This document shows, piece after piece, positions 21,953 through 34,266 of a DNA stretch of 64,000 nucleotides. Within the stretch, counting starts at the first letter, position 1, and each line of letters begins with the position of its first letter. Under the pieces are notes generated by a model. The model saw nothing but the letters and a program-made list of their open reading frames with translations. It ran no database searches and had not been told where the DNA came from. This stretch comes from Plectosphaerella cucumerina (lineage: Eukaryota > Ascomycota > Sordariomycetes > Glomerellales > Plectosphaerellaceae), in the NCBI GenBank assembly GCA_020746995.1, contig JAGPXD010000001.1, forward strand, positions 3,534,001 through 3,598,000, written 5' to 3'. The position numbers and the translations under genes were made by a program.

Positions 21953-23802
21953 GATTGCGTTGGTTGTGGTGCAACCAGGTGTATGGAGGTTGGTTGGGAA
22001 AAGAAGAGAGCGAGGTCTCGAACGTGGGATAAATCGAATTCTGGAAAAATCAGCTGCCTGCCCTAGATCACGGGACCCCAGGCAGAAGATTTGGTGCCAG
22101 GCTTGAAGGAAGGCGCACACGAACAAGCATAGAAGGTAGGTACAACAATGGTCCCTCCTGCCCCGAACCACCGGCCAGGCCTTTGTGGGTTCTGGCACTT
22201 TCTTTGCGAACCTGGAAGGTACAAGTAGTATTAATCTCAATGTGTTAAATATATAGCAAAGATATACATTCCTCCGGATTTAAAGACATCCTCAGAGGCT
22301 GCAAACTTGGAGTTTTATTTGAAAATTTACCACAGTAGTTTAAATCTATATGTCCTGTAGGTATATCCAGCCTTTTTCAATCCCGGCCTGTCTAGTATCC
22401 CAGTCTGTTCATCGTCACGGCCAGTCCACCGTCACAGCCTAGGTGACTAGGTAGGTATGTAATCACCATCGTAGTCCATTCACTGTCGTAGTCCATCCGC
22501 TGCTGCAGTCCATCCGCTGCTGCAGTCCATCCGCTGCTGCAGTCCATCCGCTGCTGCAGTCCATCCGCTGCTGCAGTCCATCCGCTGCTGCAGTCCATCC
22601 GCTGCTGCAGTCCATCCGCTGCTGCAGTCCATCCGCTGCTGCAGTCCATCCGCTGCTGCAGTCCATCCGCTGCTGCAGTCCATTCGCCATCGCAACTCAT
22701 CTATAGACCAGGTAGCCACAAGTCGTAGCCCATTCACAGAGGCTGTCATCCAAAGTCAGCTTCCGCCGCCGCCATCTGTAAACTTCGATGTTCCTGGTTA
22801 AACCTCATCAGTGCCCGTCCCTGTCTTTCAATGAGCTGATACCATCATTCAGCTTCAATCCATTTCCCTGTGGCATCCCCAAAACTCGGGACTCCGACCA
22901 TCCAGAGGTTTCTTCAAAGACGATGGCGCAGCTACTGCGGGACCCTTCGTCGGCTTCACGATGAGGACCTGGCATGCCACGGGGGGAGAGAGCTCCAGCT
23001 CTGCAGCCTCTCCTTCGACGAAGGGCTATTGTCTCTAAAGACAAACTGCTACGCTGGCTGCCGATATTTGGGCCATGTTCGACTTCGCCCGACAGTACCG
23101 CTGCGAATTGTCGAAGGACCAGAGAGCTGAAGACGCCGCCCCTAGGTAGGTGTGCGAGGCCACCAACCCAGCTTCTTCATACCAAATGAGTTTCGTGGGA
23201 TAAAGAGATGGGGTCATCCCATTGTCTGATTTAGGGCACTCTGGAATGCTCGATTGATGTCTGATGCCGATGAAGGTGGTCACCTCCTTGATTGATGGTG
23301 TTTGTAGGTTGGTACTTCGACGTTGAAACGCCAAGACCCTGGTTCGACCCAAGTCAAGGATTCTGCGGATCCCCCAGCCGCCATCGTCCAGTGCCCGCCT
23401 CACTGTAAATGGAAAAGGCGCTGCCGGATGACTAACCCGGTCTGCTGGAGCTCTGCCCGGTATCTGGGCACCACCAGCACTGTCGCACCTCACTGGGTCC
23501 AATGAGCAGGGGCACAGCAGCTCCCATGGATGGAGCTTCCAGCCTGCACGGCGCGGCGACGTAATTGCTCGATAGCAACATCGTGACCATCTACCTCGGG
23601 ACAACCTCACCAATCCCCCGCGTCCGTCGCCCAAACTCTGCGTCTTCGAACCCGATTTGAATCCGGTGGCGAGACCACGACCGACCGCCCGACCCATTGC
23701 AGCGGGGGAACAAGCGCATCACCACCAACGAAGCTCGGACATCACGACATGCGCCTGGCGCTCCGAGCTTGACGGCCGTGGCTACAACAAGCGTGATGGG
23801 CC
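21953..23802. other. Divergent intergenic region with minisatellite
   Basis: Promoter space shared by the F-box gene (minus) and VPS8 (plus). It contains an AT-rich stretch at about 22220-22380 and the second 17-bp minisatellite. The remaining 22750-23800 has open frames up to about 220 codons without domains. A GGTTCGACCC string at about 23340 resembles a tRNA T-loop, but no stems support a tRNA. Confidence 0.55.
22407..22700. repeat. 17-bp minisatellite array 2
   Basis: Eleven tandem perfect copies of GTCCATCCGCTGCTGCA start at 22491 and recur every 17 bases to about 22677. A diverged unit with the GTCCATTC core follows at 22678, and diverged units precede (GTTCATC at 22407, GTCCACC at 22424, GTCCATT near 22474). 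Each unit carries a CTGCAG palindrome. The array lies about 455-750 bases upstream of the F-box start. Perfect identity over eleven copies indicates recent expansion or ongoing homogenisation. Confidence 0.95.
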
Positions 23803-26800
23803 ATGACAGACATGACGGACCCCCAAGACCAGCCGTCTCCGGACGGACACAATGTCAGCGACAATGACAAGCTGCGGCAATCCGAAGACCACGACGAAAT
23901 CGACATGACCATCGACGAAGACCCCGAGCCGCCGATAAGCACGCCAGACCCCATAAGCAACGGCCAGGTTTCGAGACGATACCGCGAGATCCTTCGCGAC
24001 CGAGTCGAGGACGGTTCGGAGGAGAGCTCGATAGACGCGGCGCCGAGACGGGTAGGGAGTCCCATTGACTCTCTGCTCTCCGTGCCTGACGATACTCCCT
24101 CAATCCAGGTATGTAGCCCGGGCCCTCCGGCGAGGCGAGGCAAGGCGGCGCGCTCACACGATGTACCTAGGGATCCGGCATATCCTCCCCCGGCAGCAGC
24201 GTGCTCCCATCTGTGGCCTCACGACCTGGCCTGAACAGTCCGACACCCTCCTTCCGCCCCTTCGACCGCCGATTCCAAGCCCGCCTCTCCTCTTCCAGTT
24301 TCCTTGGCGGCTCCAGAGCTGGCTCGCCCCGCCCTTCTTCGCCGGCCTTCCTCTCGGGCCACAGTCGCAATGCGTCCCTAAGCTCACAATTCGTGCTGGA
24401 CCGGGAAGATACCGAGGCGCAGTCGCCCCCTTGGGAGGTCGTCCGGTGGACGCGGTTAAAGAAGCTCAATGGCCAAGCTTTCACCGAGGCCGGCAAACGG
24501 AACCTCGGCTCACCGACATGCATCGCCGTCTCGGCCTCCATCGTGCTGGGCACCAGCAAGGGAATAATCTTAATGTTTGATTACAACCAGAATCTCAAAA
24601 TGATCTTGGGACCAGGCACCAAGGCCGTCGAGTCTGGCGCCATCACGTCCATTGCCGTGTCGGCGGACCATACCACCATTGCCGGCGGCCATGCCTGCGG
24701 CAACATCTTCACCTGGGACACGAGCAGAGCGTCTCGACCGTTCCTCTCGATTCTCCACCTTGACCCTGGCCAGATGGAGAATCGCACCATGGACGGACAT
24801 GCCCCCAACGTGGCGGTCACGCATCTCGGGTTTCTGGGCACTCGACACACGGCGTTAGTATCGGCAGACGACCGAGGCATGGCCTTTTCACATCTGGCGA
24901 CAAGAGGAACCGGCGCACTCGGTCGAACAGTCAAGACAACGAGGATACTGGGGAGATACCCCAACGCGCCCGCCCCGGTTGGCAAGACTCTCAAGCCAAG
25001 CACCGTCCTGGCTTTCGGTTCGTTGCCGTTGGGCAACGTCGAGAGAGAGACTGATACCATGGGGCTGACGGCCATGCTCACCCCCTACCTCCTGGTCATT
25101 GTCTCCACGACGCCGATTGCCCAGACGCAGCACAAGTCTGCCCGGCCCAAGGACGTCGCGCATCACAGCACCATGACTGGGTGCCTTGCCTGGTTTCCCG
25201 CTGTCAAGCTGAAAGTCAACGACCAAGCAACCGGCAGCGATATCTCCAAGGTCAAGCTAGCATACTGCTGGTCAAATGTGCTGACGGTGCTGGACGTTGA
25301 CGAGATACCTGCCGACAACGCCAGCAAGCCGGCGAGTCTCAACTTTAAGGCTCGCAGCCGATGGAAGTGCGACGAGGCTATCGTTGCGGTGCAATGGCTA
25401 AGTCGATCTGTCCTGACGGTCCTCACCATCACCCAGCGTCTGATTGTGCTCGAGGACCGGAGCATGCGCATGACTGACGGCTTCGATCTCATTCACAAGC
25501 ACATATACCATGCCGACCTCTTCTCGAAACAACTGCATACCCTGGTCGAGCAGCTGGACGAGGAGGACACCTCGATGCACGGGGTGGTGGCTGATGCTTT
25601 CTACATGAGCCTCAAGACATACAAGGGAAAGATCTTCCTCTTGGGCTTCAACGAGGTCTCCATCGGTTCCCTTTCCAACTGGGCGGACCGCCTCATCGCC
25701 CTGATGGAGCATGGGGACTACGTCGGGGCGATCCAGCTGGCGACTTCCTACTTTACAGGAAACTCGGACAAGTTGACGGTAGGCCTGCCTGAAGACACGT
25801 CTCTCCGACACTCCATGGTTCGCGACAAGCTGGTGGAGATCATGAGTGCGTCACTCAAGTTTGCATTTGGCCAGCGCCGAAAGAACGCCGCCGAGGCCAG
25901 CGACAGTCATCTTCGGGAGCTCGCCGAGATTTGCTTCGTCGCGTGCCAGAGTATCAGCGATCCGGACTTCCTGTTTGAGGAGATGTTCGAGTGGTTTGAC
26001 GAGGACGGCAGCGAAGGCATCTTCCTTGAGACCCTTGAGCCGTACATCCTCGAGGACGCCATCACAGTTGTTCCTCCTGGAGTCATCAAATCCATGGTGA
26101 CACACTACGTCACCAAGGACTGGCAGAGCCGACTTGAAGAGATGATTGTGCATATGCAGACGGCAACACTGGACCTTGATCAGATTACCACGCTGTGCAA
26201 GCAGCACAACCTGTACGACGCCCTGATCTACGTCTGGAACCAGGCCCTTGGCGACTACATCACGCCCACTATCGATCTACTGACACTGCTGGTGCCTCTC
26301 ATCGGCTCCTCTGACTATCTCCTCGGCGGCGAAGTAGGCGACGAGATCTACAGCGTCAACGCTCTCAAGATGTTTCCGTACCTATCATACACCCTGACGG
26401 GGCGCATATACCCGACAGGAGACTTCCTCGACGACGAAAAGGCGTTGCAGGCAAAAGCAGAGATCTACTGGTTCCTCTTCGCGGGGAACACAGTGACGTG
26501 GCCGAAACGAACGGGCAAGCCGTTCCGCACGCGGCCGGAGGAGCCCTACGAGCCATCATTCCCCTATCTCAGGCTGATGCTCAAGTTTGACGCGCCCAGC
26601 TTCTTGAGCATGCTGAATGAGGCCTTTGAGGACTCATATCTCAACAACTCGCCGGACAAGCATGGCAGCATCGGCGGCGACATGCCCGAAGAGCAAATTT
26701 TTGGTCTGACAGTCGACCGCCAGTATATCGTGTCGATCCTGCTTGAGATCATGAACCCCAACGACTTTGCCCCGGAGGACACCATCTACCTCGATATGTT

Positions 26801-28748
26801 CATTGCTCGGAACCTTGCCAAATTTCCTCAATATCTACTCTTCCCCGGGTCCACTCTCACGAGAGTGCTGACGGGACTCTGCAACTTCCCGGGCGAGGAC
26901 CTAGCGGAAGACGCACAGCTGAGCGCTGAGTACATCCTCTCCGTCTACCACCCGCCAGACGTGAGCAGCCTGATGCCCATGTTCAAGCGGGCAGGCTTCT
27001 ATCGCATCCTGAAGCGCCAGTACAAGGCCGACAAGCAGTACGGCAAGCTGGTGCAGACGCACTTTGAGGACCACGATGACCGCCATGCCATCTTTGACTG
27101 CCTTGGCGATTGCCTCCGCCCGCACAGTGGCCTAAGTCGCGGGCAGCTGCTCGAGGTTGACGGTGTCATCCGGCAGCACGCTCGGGAGCTGATCGAGCTT
27201 GACCCGCGTGATGCTGCCCGCACGCTCGCGACGCAGCCGGCCGAGCTTCATCACTTCATCCTGGACGCCGCCGAGGACGAGTCAGACTTGCAATTTGAGT
27301 ACCTACGCGCTCTCCTGGAGCCCCGCGGGTCTACCGAGGAGTCTCAATCGAGTCCGGACCGGGACCTTATCGAGCGCTACGTCAGACTCATGTGTCACTT
27401 TGACCCTTCGAATGTGTCTGATTACATCGGTCGTGTCCAGTCGAGCAATCTGCGGCTCGACGCCCTGCTCCCGACCATGGAGGAGACCGGTGTTATCGAT
27501 GCCGCGGTCGTCCTGATGGCTCGCGAGGGGCAGGTCAAGGACGCCATGGACCGCCTGGTGAAGCACATTTTCACTCTCGAGTCGGCGCTGCAGGGTCTCC
27601 TGGACGGAGCTGACGAAAACGACGACGTTGACCTGCACTACGCCGCGGAGGAGACGTTGACGGCGATGCAGAAGTACGTCCACGTCGGCATATGGCTATG
27701 CCAGGGACAGAGCAAGTCGGCCAAGACAACCAACGGCGTGCAGCGGGGACACAAGGCTGCCGCATCGGAGGTATTGTCACCGGACGAGGCGCTTTGGCTC
27801 AGCCTCATCGAGGCTGCCGTTCAGTCCACCCGCCGACTGGCCATTTCCATCAACGGCGCTGTGAGCAAGCAAGAAGATGGAGACACTGCCGAAGGCTACG
27901 GGCTGGACGCAGAGAAGCTTCTGGCGCTGCTCCGCTCGCTGGTGCAGCACACATTCACCGCGCTGCTGACAACTACGTCAAGCTCCGCCAAGCACCCAAG
28001 CGGCGGACGCGTATTGTCCGGGGCCGGAAGCAACCTGTCGTTCCTACGAATCCTGCGGGCTTTCCTCACGAATGTAGCCGCCTCCTCGCCGAACCTGGCA
28101 GACCTCAGGGGCGTGCTTTCGTCCATCTTCTCAGCGTATGCATACGAAGAGTCGATTCTGAGGCTCTCCAACCGGCTTCTGGAGCGCAGCCTGTTTGTCA
28201 ACGTGAAGCAGTCTGTCGATCTGAGGCAGAGGGGATGGAGGCCTAGGGGCTCAACCTGCGAGGCTTGCGGTCGACGGGTTTGGGGTCCCGGCGTGTCAGG
28301 CACCGTGTTTGACGCCTGGGAGGAGAAGCAGACGGCAGAAGAAGCCAGGAAGGCGGAGCGGCACGCCGAGATGTTTGGGTCCGGTGAGCAGCAGAAGGGC
28401 AAGGGGACGGTGGTGGCCCGGATTGAGCCATCAGCATCCGATTCAAAGGGCAAGGGCAGGGGCAAAGGCAGGGCCGCCGAGAGCGGTGTGGATGGCACTG
28501 CAGATGCTAATACGGGGGCAGACGGTGACGACGACGAAGACAGTGATGAGGAGCAGGGCAAGAGGGACTCGGCGCTGCAGAAGCACCGGGACCAACCCCT
28601 TGGCCCACTGGTGGTATTGGCCTGCAGGCACATCTACCACCAGAGCTGTCTGGACGCACTTCAGGGAGGAGAAGAAGCAGAGAGCCAAGAGGGACACGCG
28701 GCTGTGAGCAGTCCCACGAGGGAGTACCGGTGTCCTGTGGACGGATGA
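23803..28748 (+). CDS. vps8: VPS8, CORVET tethering complex subunit
   Basis: Exons 23803-24108 and 24171-28748 (62-nt intron, donor GTATGT after CAG, acceptor TAG, phase 0) give 1627 residues. The N-terminus is acidic and disordered with Ser/Pro stretches to about residue 160. A beta-propeller-like region follows (CIAVSASIVLGTSKGIILMFD, ITSIAVSADHTTIAGGHACGNIFTWD), then the Vps8 core with a CHCR-like helical repeat (about 500-1400). The C-terminus holds a divergent RING: CEAC at about 1465, CRHIYHQSC near 1587 and CPVDG at the end. Vps8 is the CORVET-specific subunit that, with Vps3 and the class C core, tethers Rab5-positive endosomes before fusion. An acidic and Gly/Lys-rich insert of about 110 residues splits the RING. 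The final zinc-ligand position reads Asp rather than Cys. Confidence 0.93.
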
Positions 28749-29280
28749 GAGCGGCAGAGGGAAGCAAGCATAGCGAGGTGTATACTGTACATGGAGCATT
28801 CTATTTCTGTGAGAATATTGAAGACCTACAGAGGGGTTTACGAGGATATGCTGATTTCTCCTCGTATTTGAATTTACCCCTGAATGACTGGTTGGTTCCA
28901 TTCCCCTGGCGGATGGACTCGCACCGGGGGTCTGTCTTTCGACCGTGACCCCTGAATCACCGTGGCGGTGCTAAGAAATCGGGTGCGGGGCGCCACGAAT
29001 CGCTAACACGGGGACCCTGACGGGGCCGACATGCCTGTTTCCCTCCGAGTCCTCCAGCTGTCAATGGCGGAGCCTCGGTACAACCTGTGCTGTGCTGCAA
29101 TTAACCACCTTGACCACAGCTTCGACAGATACACCACCAAGCTCGCCCTTGCCGTCACGCGACTCCCCGACTTCCTCTCTCTTTCGACTCCACGATCATT
29201 ACCCAGCATTGGCAACATGCGCTCTTCGTAACGCACAGAAAGCTCGACTTCCAACCCCCCCCCCCCCCGAACTGCCCATC
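28749..29280. other. Intergenic region, VPS8 3' flank and GUP1 leader
   Basis: Both neighbours are on the plus strand. The only notable feature is an uninterrupted run of 14 C at 29255-29268, ending 12 bases before the GUP1 ATG. No gene seen. Confidence 0.6.
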
Positions 29281-31347
29281 ATGGGGCTCACATCCCTTCT
29301 CCGAAGCCTCTACGACCTCGACACCCTCGACACTCGCTTCACCTCCTCTTCCTCTGCGCCCTACAAGACCGTGATCGAGGCGCGAAATGATCCGTCCCGA
29401 AGCAAGGAGCCACCGAACAGGGCCCAGGCCCGCGCCGAGCCGTCGAAATGGAACACACCAGAGTTCTACCTCTACTACCTAGTCGTGGGCATCGCCCTGC
29501 CGTACATGTTCTACATTGCCTACGACGTGTCAAGAGGTATGTTGGAAGGCAGAAGGAAGGTAGAAAGCTGGCTGACATGGCGGACACAGAGTCGGATCCG
29601 CGGTACCCGAAATATGAACGCTTCCTCTCCGACGGCTGGATCCCGGGTCGCAAGATCGTACGTCTGCCCCGCGTAGAACGAGGAGGATACACAGCTAAAC
29701 GGGACACATAGGACGTCTCTGACCAGCAGTACGGATTCTTCCGCTCCAACCTCCCAGCCATGGGCTCCCTGCTCATCGTGCACCCTCTGCTCCGCCGGGT
29801 GTGGAATGCCGTATTCCCAGTGCCGGAGGGCACTTCGAAGCGACCCCTCGCTGCGCAAGGCAGCGCACGCCTCGAGCAGCGCGCCTCGTTCGACTTCCTC
29901 TTCGCCCTCATTTTCCTTGTCGTCCTGCACGGCGTCTCGGCGCCCAAGATTCTGTTGATCCTCGCCATCAACTACAAGATCGGCACCGCTCTGCCACGTC
30001 GCTATGTGCCCCTCGCTACCTGGACCTTCAACGTCCTCCTTCTCCCCGCCAACGAGCTGTCCCAGGGCTACCGCTTCCGCGACATGGCGCGCCGTATAGC
30101 CTCGTCGCCCGGCGAAGGCCTCGAGTCGACCCTCGTGCACTGGGGTGCGTGGCTTGACAGCTACGGCGGCCTCAACGCCCGCTGGGAGGTGCTCTTCAAC
30201 CTGACCATCCTCCGCCTCATCAGCTTCAACCTCGACTACTACTGGAGCTTCACCGCGCGCGGCGCCAGTCCTCTCGAGGTGCGTTTCCTACCCCCTTATC
30301 AACCCTGTGTCCAGACCGCTAATGTGCCCAAGAAGAAGCAGCTGGACCCCGCCAACCTCTCTGAGCGCGACCGCATCGCCATCCCCGCCGACCCCGCCGA
30401 TTACAGCTTCCGCAACTACGTCGCCTACGCAATCTACGTGCCGCTGTATCTTACCGGCCCCATCCTGACCTTCAACGACTTCATCTCCCAGCTCAAGCAC
30501 CGCCCAGCGACCATCGAGACAGCCCGCACCGTCCGCTACGCCGCCCGCTTCGTCCTCGCCTTGCTGGCCATGGAGGTGATCCTGCACTACGACTATGTCG
30601 GCGCCATCTCCAGCGCCGCCCCCGTCTGGGCCGACTACACGGCCGCGCAGCTCTCGCTCCTCTCCTTCTTCAACCTGCACCTTATCTGGCTCAAGCTGCT
30701 TCTCCCCTGGCGCCTCTTCCGTCTCTGGGCGCTTCTCGACGGCGTCGACCCGCCCGAGAACATGATCCGCTGCGTCTCGGACAACTACTCGACCTTGTCC
30801 TTCTGGCGCGCCTGGCACCGCTCTTACAACCGCTGGTTGATCCGCTACATCTACGTGCCCCTGGGCGGGTCGAGCTTCCGCTCCTGGCGCTCGGGCGTCC
30901 GCTCCATCGCGACCATGCTGCTCGTCTTTGGCTTCGTCGCCATCTGGCACGACATTCGCCTGCGCCTGCTCATCTGGGGGTGGTTGATTGTGTTCTTCAT
31001 GCTGCCTGAGATTATTGGCGGTATCCTGTTCCCGGCGCACAAGCACTCGCCCACACGCTACCGCATGATTTGCTGCGCGGGCGGGGTGTTGAATGTGATC
31101 ATGATGATCACGGCCAACCTGGTCGGTTTCGCAGTGGGTGTGGATGGTGTGCAGGCGATTCTGCATAGTATTCTGCACGACTGGTCTGGTAAGTTTTCTC
31201 CTCGCATATGATGATGTATCGAGTCTAACACTATTTTCAGGCCGGCTATTCCTGCTGACAACATGCGTGGCGTTGTTCGTGGGCATCCAGATCATGTTTG
31301 AGATTCGGCAGAGCGAGCTGAGGAGGGGCATCGCGCTGAAATGCTAG
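29281..31347 (+). CDS. gup1: GUP1-type membrane-bound O-acyltransferase
   Basis: Five exons: 29281-29536, 29590-29657, 29712-30278, 30333-31188 and 31241-31347, giving 617 residues. Introns have donors GTATGT, GTACGT, GTGCGT and GTAAGT and branch sites such as GCTGAC, GCTAAA, GCTAAT and TCTAAC. The third intron (54 nt) is in frame and stop-free, so a plain reading would translate it; removing it gives SPLE-KKQLDP as in relatives. The protein is a polytopic MBOAT with the Gup1 blocks ERDRIAIPA, GPILTFNDFISQ, SFWRAWHRSYNRWLIRY and the catalytic-type His in VAIWHD (about residue 500). Yeast Gup1 acts in the ER membrane in GPI-anchor remodelling, adding a C26 acyl chain, and affects glycerol uptake. 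The same role here is inferred. Confidence 0.93.
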
Positions 31348-31434
31348 ACCCCTTGTAGGATACATACTAGACCACAATGGTCAGTGTTCAAACATGTAAT
31401 ACAAAATGAAGGCATGATTGTGTGTTATCCAGAA

Positions 31435-31440
31435 TTTATT
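31435..31440 (-). terminator. Candidate polyadenylation signal AATAAA
   Basis: AATAAA on the minus strand, 53-58 bases beyond the stop of the membrane-protein gene at 31493. Distance and strand fit a poly(A) signal; function is inferred from the motif only. Confidence 0.5.
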
Positions 31441-31492
31441 ATGATTATGTAGTTTGGGTATGTAATGCTGCTTCAATGCCCTGCCAGGCCGT

Positions 31493-32405
31493 CTACTTGG
31501 TTCCGTTGGACTTTTCCCGCCTGGTGACGGTGCCCATCTCGGCGTCGTAGGTAGGTTGACCGGCGAACTTGCCGTCCATGCGCATCTTGCGTTCGGTGAG
31601 CCACTGGCGCAGCCAGACGAGGCCCTTTGCGATCCAGAAGAAGATTATGGAGGCGACGGCGATGCCGAGGATGTAGCCGGCCAGGACGCCACGGCCGTTC
31701 TCCTCGGGGTCGAGGAAGGGGTAGGGGTAGAAGCCGCGGGTGGCCTCGGTCAGATAAGCCAAGGACAGATAAAGCGCGAGGATGATGATGAGCCAGAACA
31801 TGTGCACGAGAAGCAGCTGGTCGTGGGAGGTACGGGGGATAATGATCTCGAAGAGGGCGAAGGCCGAGTTGGCGGCGTGCTGGGAGATATTGGACCAGTT
31901 GGAGAAGACGGAGCGCTCGCGGCTATCGCTGAGGATGGCCCAGTAGACGACGGTGACGAGGAGGGGCATGGTGCAGACAGTCGTGTAGTACAAGCCGTGC
32001 ATGGCCTGGAGGATGCGCGGGAACGAGTCGAGCAGGGGGCGGCCGCGGAAGGCATATGTGGCGGTGTGGACGGCGGCGACGATGAAGTAGAAGCCGAGAC
32101 CCCAGAAGGTCAGAACGGTGAAGAAGCTGAACGAGTTGACGACGGCGGTGCAGCCGCCCTCGCTCTCGTGGGTGCAGCTCCAGCCGATGATGAAGAAGCG
32201 CGTCACGAGGATATAGAGGCCCTGCGAAAGAAAGGACTTAGTATTTTGCGCGAGCGTTTCATGGCCGGACATGACGTACGATGAGGAAGCGGAAGGCGAA
32301 GAGAAGCCACGGGGGAAGCAGCCAGGACGTCTCGTAGCGATGCGAGGGGTCCCAGAGGTCGGAACCCAGGCGAAAGCCATTCGTTAACCAGGCTGCGCGC
32401 GCCAT
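31493..32405 (-). CDS. Conserved fungal seven-span membrane protein
   Basis: Exons 32405-32280 and 32221-31493 (58-nt intron, donor GTACGT, acceptor CAG, phase 0) give 284 residues. The start is MARAAWLTNGF; a longer in-frame read of exon 2 upstream is intron sequence. The splice joins PPWLLFAFRFLI to GLYILVTRFFIIGW, one membrane segment. About seven hydrophobic segments follow, with FFTVLTFWGLGFYFIVAAVH, LLVTVVYWAIL and a C-terminal IAVASIIFFWIAKGLVWL, then a charged cytosolic tail. Similar proteins in ascomycetes are uncharacterised; resemblance to the FAR-17a/AIG1 group is possible but not certain. The gene converges with GUP1, their stops being 145 bases apart. Confidence 0.82.
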
Positions 32406-34266
32406 TGCGATTTGTCCGGACTAGCGAGTGTCGGGTTGTGGTATTATCTCGGTCGTCCGATCGGGAGGGTTGACAGCTCGTCCCGGCGCGCGTCAATCGT
32501 CGAAAAAAGAGCGAACGTGGAAGGGCGGGTTGGAGGAGAGGAAAAAAAAAACACAGGCAATGTCGCGAGAAGGGCCGTCCCCGGTCACTGTGGACGGAGG
32601 TGAGGAAGAGGGACGGGGGAGTCCTCTTGTTCGAAAAGGACAAGTGGGACCGGTGCGACCCCTGGGCACTTTCAGAGTGTTTCTGGGGATATGCCCGAAT
32701 TGCGCGTCCGGGCGACGACTCGACGATGGGACGCTGCGGGGCGCGAGGCCGTGTTTGCCGTGATTACGATCGGGTGAGCGTCTGGGGTCGAGGGCAAGGC
32801 TGGACGATGGTGTTGGACGTACGTTGAAGTCGGAGTCTTTGTGTGAACTTGAAGCCTTATACACGGAGGACGGTCGGCGACCCGGGATGGGTGCTCGGCG
32901 GTCGGGACGATGAGGCGCCGCTCCTTCAGGGTGTTTCTAAATAGGGGGTCTTACGGCGGATCTGGTTTGAGGCTGAGAGCATCGTGGCGACAGGGCATGA
33001 TTGGGCTCACTCGGAGGAGAGCTGACGGCGGCAGTGCCTGTTCCGGCGGCTTGGATTGTAGGTGACGAAGCCGGAGGAAGTCTAAGCCGTGGACTGGAGA
33101 GCATTGGACACTGAGAGTCTCTCGCACTCGTCTCGACGGCGCCAGCTTGTGTCCGAAGATGAGAATGTCCCCGACTGAACCACCTCAAGCCCAAGGGCTC
33201 AGCACTCATGTCCACTGACCAATGCCTACAGTCAGTGCCCGCTGTCTCACCAGCATGTCAGACATGCCGTCACCGACGGGGAATGCCCGGCCGCCATCCA
33301 TCCACCACAGGTGTCATCCCAGGTGTGCGGCTGCGCGGCCGTTTGAGACCGATGCCATCTTTGGGAGGGGCACGCGTGGCAGTTCCAGTGACAGATGAGC
33401 GCTGCCCGACATTCCTCCAGATATTACGCCAGCAGAGTGGCCGCTACTAATAACTCGCAGTGTACCACCCCCAGATTTATACCGCCCGGTATTCTGGCTG
33501 CCCGACGCCGTCACCTGCACCCCGGGTCCCCCGTGGCGTGGCGCTCTCGAAAAAAGGATGGCGTGCATGCCCGCCCCGAAGCGTGCTCAACGCCTGAGAG
33601 GCTGGCCCTCTGGATTTGGATTTCAATAACTCGCGGGGCTAAGGCAAGGCAGCTCGGGCGGCTGCGACGATGGATGGGGTGCGGGCCGTCATCGAGTGGG
33701 AGACGGAATGATGGGACGAAACGCTTGACCAGTCCCGTCGCTCACGGGGGGTGTGGTCGCCAAGTACCTGTACCTCTGCTTGTCCACGTACGGCTGCCCG
33801 CCTCAGATCGTGAATCGTGAGAAAAGGAAATTCCCCAATCCATGTCTGGCCGCGTCAGACGCCACGATTGGGTCGCGAATGGAGTCAGGCGCGCTGTCAG
33901 CTGTCAAATGTCAACGTCAATGACAGCCAAGTCGTGCAGCTCTGGTGATGGAATATTGGACTTGGCTATTGCCAATTTCGCTCCCGCAGCCAGATACGGG
34001 GGCGCCCGACTCGGACACCCACAGCCGCTGAGTCGCTGACTTTGCCAAAGCCGAAATCGCATGTCGCGCCCAGGTCACATGTCCTCCCCTTTGGGACTAG
34101 CGCATCGGCCTCTCCTTCAACCACACGCGTCAACCCACCACCAGATCGGACATCGCCAACCTCATAGCCCGGCCGAGTATCACCACGCCCCCGGGACAGC
34201 ATACGGCCCCTCATCGAGTAGTACACTCTGAGTTAACCAACTGCCTCCCCTGGTCTATTGCCCACG
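32406..34266. other. Divergent intergenic region
   Basis: Shared upstream space of the seven-span membrane protein and the FAR1-type gene, 1.9 kb. There is an A-run at about 32541-32551. Open frames here lack domains; no gene or repeat is supported. Confidence 0.55.

Noticed and set aside
21953..22240. Longer N-terminus for the F-box protein
   Set aside because: The frame is open but the extra residues are Cys/Arg-rich and unlike family N-termini; the ATG at 21952 is preferred.
20417..22700. CRISPR array
   Set aside because: The units are directly adjacent with no spacers, and the genome is eukaryotic.
20460..22749. Repeat-peptide open frames over both minisatellites
   Set aside because: A stop-free 17-bp unit is open in all three frames by construction; there is no start context or unique sequence.
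23325..23360. tRNA-like T-loop (GGTTCGA)
   Set aside because: No acceptor, anticodon or T stem could be paired around it.
32280..32380. In-frame alternative start for the seven-span membrane protein
   Set aside because: That reading translates the intron; splicing to MARAAWLTNGF restores a continuous membrane helix.
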